This document shows positions 1 to 5,464 of a stretch of DNA of 6,271 bases, in pieces. The notes under the pieces were generated by a model that was given only the letters and a program-made list of their open reading frames with translations, searched no databases and was not told the DNA's origin. The stretch lies in contig JACQAX010000362.1 in NCBI GenBank assembly GCA_016194795.1, positions 1 through 6,271 on the forward strand. The letters are read 5' to 3'. The position numbers and the translations under genes are program-made. This DNA is from Deltaproteobacteria bacterium. Lineage in GTDB: Bacteria; Bdellovibrionota; UBA1018; UBA923. The stretch's first letter is position 1; every line of letters starts with the position of its first letter.

Positions 1-920
1 GTCGCCGTCAGCAGAAGCAAACCGCCGGCTCCGGCGGCGAGCCGCTCGAGAAGCTCGTACTCGGGGCTCGGCGCCCCCGGTGCCCAGCCCACCCGATGGG
101 CCTCGTCGACGATCACGATGTCCCAGCTCGTGGCCGCGAGCCCCTGGGCCAGCGACGGCTCGCGCAGCGACTCGAGACTGAGGATCACCCGAGGCTGCTC
201 CGCCAGATCCTCGGGGCGCAGGCCTTCCTCGCTTTGCGACTCGGGCACCCAGAACGCGAGATTGAATCGCCGCAAAAGCTCGATGAACCACTGGTTGATG
301 AGCGCCCGGGGAACCAGCACGAGCGCGCGCTCGGCGCGCGCCGTCACCAGGAGCTGATGCAGCACCCAGCCCGCCTCGATGGTTTTTCCGAGCCCCACCT
401 CGTCGGCCAGCAAAGCGCGCGGCAGCCCGCGCGTGGCGATCTGACTCGCGACGTACAGCTGATGCGGCAGCAGCTGGGCGCGCGGCCCCACCAGCCCCCG
501 CCAGGGCGAGCTCGACAGCTCCGACGAGAGCTCGAGCGTGCGGCGGCGCAGCTCGTAGGTCGGAAGCGCGTCCCACTGGCCCGCGAGCAGGCGCGAGAGC
601 GGGCGCTGAAGCCTGAGGCGCGGAGAAAGGTCCGACTCACAAAGCTCTTTGCCACCGCCGACGTACCAGTTGAGCTGGTCGCGCAGCTCGACGCGCTCGA
701 TCGTCAGGCGCTCGCCCGACGCCCCCTCGACGGTATCGCCCACTCGAAAGACGAGGCGCTTGAGCGGCGCCGTGCGCTTGCCATAGCGGCGGGTCTGGCC
801 CGCCGCCGCGAACTGAAGCACGACCGACTGCTGGTCCTGCTCGCGCACGATCCCCACGCCGAGCTCGGGCTCGGTTTCGCTCATCCAGCATTGTCCGGCG
901 TGAAAACTCGGTGGGGCCAC
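1..920 (-). CDS. rapA: RapA, RNA polymerase-associated Swi2/Snf2 ATPase, N-terminal part (runs off the left edge)
   Basis: RapA binds RNA polymerase and uses ATP hydrolysis to recycle stalled or post-termination complexes in the cytoplasm. 306 codons are visible, about a third of the 968 residues of E. coli RapA. Residue numbers count from GTG 920. The Walker A motif ADEVGLGKT lies at 172-180, so K179 corresponds to E. coli K183. The DEAH box is at 272-275, and the window ends inside motif III (LLLLTAT). The N-terminal stretch before the helicase core matches the RapA N-terminal domain. The start is set by homology: GQCWMSETEPELGVG lines up with E. coli GQRWISDTESELGLG, which places it upstream of the first ATG (884, residue 13). 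GTG 920 (or GTG 926) is therefore the likely start. No Shine-Dalgarno is visible. The gene follows the GH84 gene by 13-19 bases, so read-through is possible, and a promoter-like sequence also lies just upstream. Identity is very secure; the start is less so. Confidence 0.95.
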   Translation of the reverse strand, partial: MAPPSFHAGQCWMSETEPELGVGIVREQDQQSVVLQFAAAGQTRRYGKRTAPLKRLVFRVGDTVEGASGERLTIERVELRDQLNWYVGGGKELCESDLSPRLRLQRPLSRLLAGQWDALPTYELRRRTLELSSELSSSPWRGLVGPRAQLLPHQLYVASQIATRGLPRALLADEVGLGKTIEAGWVLHQLLVTARAERALVLVPRALINQWFIELLRRFNLAFWVPESQSEEGLRPEDLAEQPRVILSLESLREPSLAQGLAATSWDIVIVDEAHRVGWAPGAPSPEYELLERLAAGAGGLLLLTA

Positions 921-928
921 GGTCACGC

Positions 929-957
929 AGTATACCCGTTCAGAGCTGTTCTTTCAC
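929..957 (-). promoter_or_regulatory. Candidate sigma-70-type promoter for rapA
   Basis: On the minus strand, GTGAAA (957-952, 4 of 6 matches to the -35 consensus) is followed after 17 bases by TATACT (934-929, 5 of 6 to the -10 consensus). A transcript would begin near 922, only about two bases before GTG 920, making the mRNA nearly leaderless. The -35 part lies inside the end of the GH84 coding sequence. This is pattern matching only, and chance cannot be excluded. Confidence 0.4.
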
Positions 958-1851
958 CATTTCGGAGGTGACCGCATAACGGCCGCCGAGCCAGTCGACG
1001 ACCTCGCGGGCGCCGGGCTGCGAAAACCGCCCGTACTCCGCTCGCAGCTCCGTTTTCCGGGCGGGCTCGATCTTTTCGAGGCCGTGCTCCTGAAACAGCT
1101 CGCGATCGCGGCGCACGAGCGCCGCCAGCTCGGGGCCCAAGGTGGCGCGCGCGGCGCGGTCGAAAAAGGGGCTCATCTTCTCGGTGTCATTGACGGGATA
1201 GTTGTCCCAGAGCAACGGCTTGCGCTTCAGCCAGCCGCCCACCTCGCGCAGGTGCTCCAGGGAGTAAGAGGTCGAGCAGATGCGCTCGCCAGTCCAGAAG
1301 ATCCCGATCGACGGGTCGAGCGCGCGCCCGAGCTCGTCGAGATAATGCGGCGGTCTCGGCCCGAACAGCCGATCGAGCGCGGAATCGAGCGAGTAGTACG
1401 TCGGGCAAAGGCTCAGGGCCAGCTTCGGCCACCTCGCCTTCACGGCATGGGCCAGCGCCACCTGCGTCTTCGCAAGCTCCGGCACGTCGCCCTTCATGTC
1501 GTCGAAAAGCAGCGCCAGATGAGCGGCGCCCAGCTCGTCGACGATGACCTCGACTTTCTCGAGGACAAGCCGTTCCTCGTCGGCCGCCCGGCCGACGTGA
1601 AGCTCGTGCGGGCTCAGCCCCACGCCGAACGAAAGCCCGCGGGCGCGAGCAAGCGCGGCAAGCGCCCGGAGCTTCCGCGCGGTCTCGTCGGGCCAGCGCT
1701 CGCGCCAGCGCCGGCGCAGGAAAAGATCGGCCTTCGGCGCGTAAAGATAAGACGAGTAGCCCGAGACGGCCAGAAACTCGGCCGTCGCCGAGCGCTCGTC
1801 CCAGCTCCACGGCCGGCCGTAAAACCCTTCGACGAACCCGAGCCCGCTCAC
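940..1851 (-). CDS. GH84-family beta-N-acetylglucosaminidase, single-domain, predicted cytosolic
   Basis: The 303-residue product is a glycoside hydrolase family 84 catalytic domain (bacterial O-GlcNAcase / NagJ type), which removes terminal beta-GlcNAc by substrate-assisted catalysis using an adjacent Asp pair. Visible landmarks are GFVEGFYGRPW (5-15), YAPK (37-40), the catalytic pair in LLFDDMKGD (D117, D118), CPTYY (149-153), FWTG (185-188) and WDNYPVND (215-222). These correspond in order to human OGA's EGFYGRPW, YAPK, LLFDD, CPTEY, LWTG and WDNIHAND. There is no signal peptide, no GH20b-like N-terminal domain and no C-terminal binding modules, so it is a minimal cytosolic form. The start is GTG at 1851, preceded by GAGG seven bases upstream. 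It shares four bases (GTGA) with the stop of the AmpG-like permease gene, which implies translational coupling. Substrate is not determined by sequence; muropeptide GlcNAc is inferred from the neighbour. The family call is secure and the pathway is inference. Confidence 0.93.
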   Translation of the reverse strand: MSGLGFVEGFYGRPWSWDERSATAEFLAVSGYSSYLYAPKADLFLRRRWRERWPDETARKLRALAALARARGLSFGVGLSPHELHVGRAADEERLVLEKVEVIVDELGAAHLALLFDDMKGDVPELAKTQVALAHAVKARWPKLALSLCPTYYSLDSALDRLFGPRPPHYLDELGRALDPSIGIFWTGERICSTSYSLEHLREVGGWLKRKPLLWDNYPVNDTEKMSPFFDRAARATLGPELAALVRRDRELFQEHGLEKIEPARKTELRAEYGRFSQPGAREVVDWLGGRYAVTSEMVKEQL

Positions 1852-3149
1852 GCGCTCGCCTCGCACTCGAGCGCTTCGGCGCCACGAGCCTCGCCACCCG
1901 GCACGGCGCCCATCGGAAGCCAGGGCAGAAGAAACATCCCCGGCAACGTGCACGCGCAGACGGCGACGAAGAACTTGAAATACCCGAGATGGCTCTGAAG
2001 ATACCCGCTCAGCATCCCGGCGAGCATCGCGCCGAGCGCCATGAGCGCGGTGACGATCGCGTAGTGCGAAGCCTGGAAGCGCGAGCGTTGGCAGATGAGC
2101 ATGGTGTACACCATGTACGACGCCAGCCCGAAGCCGTAAGCGAACTGGTCGACGGCGACGATGAGATACATCGACGAAGGCCCCGGCCGAGCCGACGCCG
2201 CCCACACGTACATGAGATTCGGCGCATGCATCGCGACGGCCATCGGCCAGAGACAGGCGCGAACGCCGAAGCGCGCGACGGCCACGCCGCCGGAGATCCC
2301 GCCGATGACCAGCGCGGCCACGCCGCACGTTCCGAGCACGGCGCCGGTCTGCACGGTATCGAAGCCCAGCCCGCCCGCGGCGGGCGAGTCGAGGAAGAAG
2401 AGCCCCGACATCTTGGTCACCATCGACTCGCCGAAGCGGTAGACAAGGATGAAGGCGACGATCGCGAACGCGCGTCGCTGCGAAAAGAACGAGGTGAACG
2501 CCTCGACGTACGAGCTCGCCGCGTGGGGCTCGACGCGGGCCGTGGGGCGGTCGCGCGGGGACTTCGGCAACGCCCACGTCGCATAGACGGCAAGCGCGCC
2601 GTAAACGAAGGCTCCGAAGAGCACGGCCCAGCGCCAGCTCGCCGCCACCGCAAAACCACGCCGCTCGAGCAGGCCCGCGACGACGACGAGCGCCCCGGTG
2701 CAGAAGACCATCGCGAGCCGAAACGAGGCGTTGCTGATGCCCAGGAAGAAGGCCTGCTTCTCGATGGGCAGCGCGACGATATAGTAGCCGTCGAGCGCGA
2801 TGTCGTGCGTCGCCGAAAGAAACGCGATCACGAGCAGGAGCGCGAGCGTGAGCGGCCAGAAGACGCTCGACGACACCGCGAACCCGAGCGCGAGCAGGCA
2901 GGCCGCGATCCCGAGCTGCATCGCGAGCACCCACGAGCGCTTCGGCGCCGTGAGGTCGACGAGAGGGCCCCAGAGCATCTTCAAAACCCAAGGCCACGCG
3001 AGCAGGCTCGTCCAGAACGCGATCTGCTCGTTCGACACGCCGAGCTTTTTATAGAGCAGCACCGAGAACTGCTGGACCAGGATGACCGGCAGCCCCTGCT
3101 GGAAGTATAATGAGGGCACGAAAAGCCACGGAGAACGGGGATGGCGCAT
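1848..3149 (-). CDS. AmpG-like MFS permease (PAT family, muropeptide importer type)
   Basis: This 433-residue inner-membrane protein has about twelve hydrophobic segments (roughly 12-33, 43-62, 73-95, 98-117, 139-160, 170-193, 226-248, 265-288, 296-318, 326-349, 362-383, 391-411). An MFS loop 2-3 motif, GPLVDLTAPKRSW, lies at 61-73. SATHDIALDGYYIVALP (112-128) aligns with the AmpG signature SASQDIVFDAWKTDVLP, placing it with AmpG-type permeases, which in E. coli import GlcNAc-anhydroMurNAc peptides for cell-wall recycling. It lacks the two extra C-terminal helices of E. coli AmpG (491 residues). An in-frame TAG at 3161-3159 makes ATG 3149 the first possible start. GGGAGGG sits directly against this ATG, an unusually short Shine-Dalgarno spacing. 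The gene heads a minus-strand unit and overlaps the GH84 gene by four bases. AmpG-like membership is well supported; the exact substrate is inferred, and another small glycoconjugate is possible. Confidence 0.88.
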   Translation of the reverse strand: MRHPRSPWLFVPSLYFQQGLPVILVQQFSVLLYKKLGVSNEQIAFWTSLLAWPWVLKMLWGPLVDLTAPKRSWVLAMQLGIAACLLALGFAVSSSVFWPLTLALLLVIAFLSATHDIALDGYYIVALPIEKQAFFLGISNASFRLAMVFCTGALVVVAGLLERRGFAVAASWRWAVLFGAFVYGALAVYATWALPKSPRDRPTARVEPHAASSYVEAFTSFFSQRRAFAIVAFILVYRFGESMVTKMSGLFFLDSPAAGGLGFDTVQTGAVLGTCGVAALVIGGISGGVAVARFGVRACLWPMAVAMHAPNLMYVWAASARPGPSSMYLIVAVDQFAYGFGLASYMVYTMLICQRSRFQASHYAIVTALMALGAMLAGMLSGYLQSHLGYFKFFVAVCACTLPGMFLLPWLPMGAVPGGEARGAEALECEASA

Positions 3150-3230
3150 CCCTCCCGTCTAGCAGCCCGGCAGCCAGGTAGGCAACTTCTGCCGGTGCCC
3201 CCAAAGCCCGCATCCTCCGAAAAGAAGGTG
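3150..3230. promoter_or_regulatory. Divergent intergenic spacer between the AmpG-like gene and the caspase-like gene
   Basis: This 81-base spacer must carry the start signals for both outward-facing genes unless they are read from elsewhere. It contains one clear inverted repeat and the Shine-Dalgarno sequences of both flanking genes. I find no convincing -10/-35 pair; the best minus-strand candidate is TTGCCT followed 18 bases later by TAGACG, which is weak. Confidence 0.5.
3167..3195. repeat. Inverted repeat, 7-bp arms, 15-bp spacer
   Basis: CCGGCAG (3167-3173) and its exact reverse complement CTGCCGG (3189-3195) flank 15 bases in the divergent spacer. The inner bases add a weak extension (AGGT against ACTT, one G-T mismatch). 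It could be an operator for a dimeric regulator or a 5'-UTR hairpin. No T-tract follows in either direction, so it is not an intrinsic terminator. Confidence 0.5.
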
Positions 3231-4364
3231 ATGGCCTCTCTCGCGCGCCGCACGATTCCGCGGTTTCTCGCCCTAGTCGTCGTGGCCCAGCTCCTGGCCG
3301 CGAGCTGCCAGCCGATTTTCGCGGGCGAGATCGCGACAGGCCGCCCCAAAAACTGCGTCCCGAAAATCGCCGAGCTCCTCCTCACCGGCAAGCTCGATCC
3401 CGACATGCCGCTCACCGCCGAGCGGGCCAGGCAGACCCTGAAAGACGCCACGAGGCGCGGCCTCAAGCCGCGCGTGATCGCCGCGAAAGTCGGCAAGTTC
3501 CTCGTTTACCCGACGCTCGCTCCGTATCGCCTGTGGAAAACGTTCAGCGACGTCCACGGCATCGTGGGCCAGCGCACGGCGCTCGCGTTTCCGCTCGAGT
3601 ACGTCCGTCGCGACGGGCTCACGGTCGTGGGTTTTCTCATCTTTCTCGCCGTCGCGCCCGGCTCGCCCCTCGAGATGCTGGAGTTCTACCTGCTTCCCAA
3701 AAACAAGAACGACGACTTCGAGAAAGACACGGCGGTTCCGCCGCGTTCCGACGGCATTCTCGTCTACGTGGACGCGGTGCCCGACGACAACGAGCTGGCG
3801 GGTTACGGCGAAAACGACTTCAAGCTGCGCTTCAAGCCGCGCGATGGCGCCTACTACATCCATGCCACCGGCATCGAGAACATGATGTCGCAGCTGGCGG
3901 CGCTTTCGCGCGGTACCGGCAAGCCGATCGCGGAGCTCGAAATCCTCGCCCACGGCATGCCCGGCGAAATGTCGATCGGCGGCGAGACGCTCAGCGTGTG
4001 GAGAGCGGGCTCGCTCGGCTCGCGCGTCGAGGGTCTGCGGTTCGCCAAGGACGCGACGATCCGCCTGCAATCCTGTTTCGTCGGCGCGAACTTCGAGTCG
4101 ACCACCGGCAAGTCGGGCGAGAACTTCATGACCGAGCTCGGGCGCTCGCTGCTCACCGACGGCGGCACCGTCATCGCCTCCAACCGCATCATCTACGTGA
4201 CCGACCATTTTCCGTCCGCCGTCCAACGCAACCACAAGTCCTTGCCCGAGGCTTACTTCGACAAGGCGATGGTGCCGCTCGAAGCCGTGATCCGCGTGGG
4301 CCTGAGCGCGTTCGAGACCGGAAACGAGCCCTACCGGCGAGTCGCGATCCCGCCGCGCAACTGA
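3231..4364 (+). CDS. Exported protein or lipoprotein with a candidate clan CD (caspase-like) cysteine peptidase domain
   Basis: I do not recognise a named family for this 377-residue product. Residues 1-25 form a signal peptide: R6/R7/R11, a hydrophobic core at 12-24, then LAASC26, an imperfect lipobox. Cleavage by signal peptidase I after IFA31 is the alternative. A second hydrophobic stretch lies at 130-143. From about 175 the pattern resembles clan CD cysteine peptidases or the related DUF4347 fold: a beta-strand ending in His-Gly (LEILAHG, H241) and, 41 residues on, a strand ending in Cys (IRLQSCFVG, C282). GENFMTELGRSLL and GTVIASNRIIY follow, reminiscent of the C80 toxin-processing domain. 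ATG 3231 is chosen because it begins the signal peptide and a near-complete anti-Shine-Dalgarno match (AAGAAGGTGAT) abuts it. An ATG at 3141 would bury the signal peptide and overlap the divergent gene. Peptidase activity is inference; an inactive fold remains possible. Confidence 0.85.
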   Translation: MASLARRTIPRFLALVVVAQLLAASCQPIFAGEIATGRPKNCVPKIAELLLTGKLDPDMPLTAERARQTLKDATRRGLKPRVIAAKVGKFLVYPTLAPYRLWKTFSDVHGIVGQRTALAFPLEYVRRDGLTVVGFLIFLAVAPGSPLEMLEFYLLPKNKNDDFEKDTAVPPRSDGILVYVDAVPDDNELAGYGENDFKLRFKPRDGAYYIHATGIENMMSQLAALSRGTGKPIAELEILAHGMPGEMSIGGETLSVWRAGSLGSRVEGLRFAKDATIRLQSCFVGANFESTTGKSGENFMTELGRSLLTDGGTVIASNRIIYVTDHFPSAVQRNHKSLPEAYFDKAMVPLEAVIRVGLSAFETGNEPYRRVAIPPRN

Positions 4365-4369
4365 CGCGC

Positions 4370-5350
4370 TCAGAACTTCAGCAAGAGGGTCGCGTAGAGC
4401 TTGGAGTCCGCGACGACCTGAAAGGCCGTATTGTCGCGAACGACGGGCAGCTCGACGGCGAGAGTCGCGGCGACCCCGGAGCCGAACGTCGCTCCGAGCT
4501 TCGGCCCGACGTACACGGCATTGATCCCCGTGTCTTCGGCCACGACCCCTTGAAAGGTATCCCTGCCTTTCAGCTCGCCGGAAGCGTTGGCGGAAACGCT
4601 CAGCGAACCCGCGTCGCCCAACACCAGATAGTAACCTGGCCCGGCCGACCACATCAGGTCGTTGGCGAAGCGATAGTCATAGCGACCCGTGGTACGAACG
4701 GCATACTGGGCGAACGCCTGAAAGAGGTACCTCTTGAGATGGGCCTCGGCGGCCGTCCCGACGATTCCGTCCACGGAACCGGTTCCCAGCGTCAGGTCGT
4801 GCCCGTGGATGCCGCTCGGGCTCTGACCCGCGGGCGTCTCGGTCTCGCTCAGCTCTTCACGAAGCCGCGCCGCGCTTCCCGTAGGAAGCTTCACCCCGGC
4901 GAGCGCGCTCCAGCTCACGGATTTTTCTCCGGATGCGGCCCGAACGAGCTCGTACTTGCCGAGAACGGACGCGTCACCGGGACCCGAGACCGAGCCGCTC
5001 TCGATCGCGCCGTCGCCCGGTCGCCGGTAGCTCCGGTAGATGATCGGCAGGTTGAGCTGAAGCGCGGCAGCCTCGCTTACTGCGTAGGAAAACAGAAGCT
5101 GCGTGATCGAGCTGTCGAGAGACTGGCCGGCGGCATTCGGAACCGCGCTCCCGTCGACGCTCGTCGTCCCGAAGTGGGTGAACTGCTCGGCGATGCTGCC
5201 GCGAAAGCGACTGACCCCCGTCGTTGACGGCGTCGTCGCCACGCCGACGTCGCGAGTCGCCTCGCTTGCCGAATACACGCCGCAGAGATCGCACGCGTCA
5301 GCGGGCGTGAGCCACGACGCGAGCAATGCGAGTAAAGTGAGCGTTCTCAT
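4370..5350 (-). CDS. Predicted outer-membrane beta-barrel protein with N-terminal CxxC (Phenol_MetA_deg-like)
   Basis: The 326-residue protein has a clear signal peptide (1-19, cleavage after ADA) and a mature N-terminus CDLCGVY with a C20-x-x-C23 pair. The -3 and -2 residues (A17, D18) do not suit a lipobox, so it is not a lipoprotein. The rest alternates polar and hydrophobic residues and is rich in Gly and Tyr. Repeated hairpin motifs GPGDASVLGKYEL (123-135), GVKLPTG (152-158) and LGTGSVDGIVG (188-198) are typical of the 'MetA-pathway of phenol degradation' barrel family. The C-terminal residue is Phe (LLLKF), as expected for outer-membrane assembly. The family name does not imply phenol metabolism, and the cargo is unknown. 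The start at ATG 5350 is fixed by the signal peptide but has no Shine-Dalgarno of its own; it shares ATGA with the stop of a possible upstream leader ORF. It is convergent with the caspase-like gene, with five bases between stops and no terminator hairpin. Confidence 0.82.
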   Translation of the reverse strand: MRTLTLLALLASWLTPADACDLCGVYSASEATRDVGVATTPSTTGVSRFRGSIAEQFTHFGTTSVDGSAVPNAAGQSLDSSITQLLFSYAVSEAAALQLNLPIIYRSYRRPGDGAIESGSVSGPGDASVLGKYELVRAASGEKSVSWSALAGVKLPTGSAARLREELSETETPAGQSPSGIHGHDLTLGTGSVDGIVGTAAEAHLKRYLFQAFAQYAVRTTGRYDYRFANDLMWSAGPGYYLVLGDAGSLSVSANASGELKGRDTFQGVVAEDTGINAVYVGPKLGATFGSGVAATLAVELPVVRDNTAFQVVADSKLYATLLLKF

Positions 5351-5415
5351 CGATAGCCGAGGGTGAATGCAAGCGATGGTCCCGACGAAAGCCGCCCGCC
5401 CGGTGAAGCGGCCAT
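5347..5415 (-). CDS. Possible 22-codon leader ORF translationally coupled to the beta-barrel gene
   Basis: ATG 5415 opens a 22-codon frame that ends in TGA at 5349-5347, overlapping the barrel gene's ATG in a classic ATGA junction. A good Shine-Dalgarno, AAAGGA (5428-5423), lies seven bases upstream of the leader start, while the barrel start itself has none. The peptide begins MAASPGGRL and ends SLAFTLGYR; it has no recognisable family and no run of a single amino acid that would suggest attenuation. GC at third codon positions is only moderate (about 12 of 21), so selection as protein is not evident. The most economical role is delivering ribosomes to the barrel start codon. Confidence 0.4.
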   Translation of the reverse strand: MAASPGGRLSSGPSLAFTLGYR

Positions 5416-5422
5416 GGCGTTA

Positions 5423-5428
5423 TCCTTT
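5423..5428 (-). promoter_or_regulatory. Ribosome binding site of the leader ORF
   Basis: AAAGGA on the minus strand sits seven bases before ATG 5415. It is the only good Shine-Dalgarno upstream of the barrel gene, and it is placed for the leader ORF rather than for ATG 5350, which lies over 70 bases further on. Confidence 0.45.
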
Positions 5429-5455
5429 ACTCGCAAACCGGGCCCACGTCATAAT
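5426..5455 (+). promoter_or_regulatory. Candidate promoter for the phospholipase C / P1-nuclease-like gene
   Basis: TTTACT (5426-5431, 4 of 6 to the -35 consensus) and CATAAT (5450-5455, 5 of 6 to the -10 consensus) are separated by 18 bases. Transcription would start near 5462, about three bases before ATG 5465. The -10 lies in ATAATAAT, the most AT-rich run in an otherwise GC-rich spacer. Confidence 0.5.
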
Positions 5456-5456
5456 A
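5451..5456 (-). promoter_or_regulatory. Candidate -10 element for the leader ORF / barrel unit
   Basis: On the minus strand the same AT-rich core reads TATTAT (5 of 6 to TATAAT). A transcript would start near 5444, leaving about 29 bases before the leader ATG, enough to hold its Shine-Dalgarno. No good -35 hexamer lies at the right distance, so this is weaker than the plus-strand reading. Confidence 0.3.
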
Positions 5457-5464
5457 ATCCCTCA

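Larger units (their letters stand above)
5351..5464. promoter_or_regulatory. Divergent intergenic spacer between the beta-barrel and phospholipase-like genes
   Basis: These 114 bases separate two outward-facing genes for exported proteins. They hold most of the possible leader ORF, its Shine-Dalgarno, and the AT-rich core that can act as -10 in either direction. A short palindrome GCCATGGC (5411-5418) spans the leader ATG. No terminator-like hairpin with a T-tract is visible. Confidence 0.5.

Noticed and set aside
96..971. 291-residue open frame on plus opposite rapA
   Set aside because: The minus strand encodes an unmistakable RapA with Walker A and DEAH motifs.
1084..1998. 304-residue open frame on plus opposite the GH84 gene
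   Set aside because: The minus strand carries a complete GH84 motif set. The plus frame has no recognisable domain or start signal.
1852..2997. Long upstream extension of the GH84 frame, giving a 685-residue open frame from 940 to 2997 on the minus strand
   Set aside because: The extra part lies in another frame of the permease gene, is Arg/Ala-rich with no domain, and ignores the GTGA overlap and Shine-Dalgarno at 1851.
1989..3110. 373-residue open frame on plus opposite the AmpG-like permease
   Set aside because: Highly charged Arg/Glu/His translation mirroring a hydrophobic membrane protein on the other strand; a composition artefact.
3141..3230. Earlier ATG (3141) as start of the caspase-like protein
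   Set aside because: It would put 30 extra residues before a proper signal peptide and overlap the start of the divergent permease gene. A Shine-Dalgarno-like sequence adjoins ATG 3231 instead.
4350..4375. Possible terminator between the convergent stops (GCGC-loop-GCGC)
   Set aside because: Only four base pairs, no T-tract, and most of it lies inside coding sequence.
3273..4652. 459-residue open frame on minus opposite the caspase-like gene
   Set aside because: Antisense shadow with biased Arg/Gly/Val composition and no motif. It overlaps both better-supported genes.
3533..5227. 564-residue open frame on plus across the caspase-like and barrel genes
   Set aside because: It spans two convergent genes that each have signal peptides and recognisable motifs. 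The translation is low-complexity Arg/Ala, typical of GC-rich off-frame reading.
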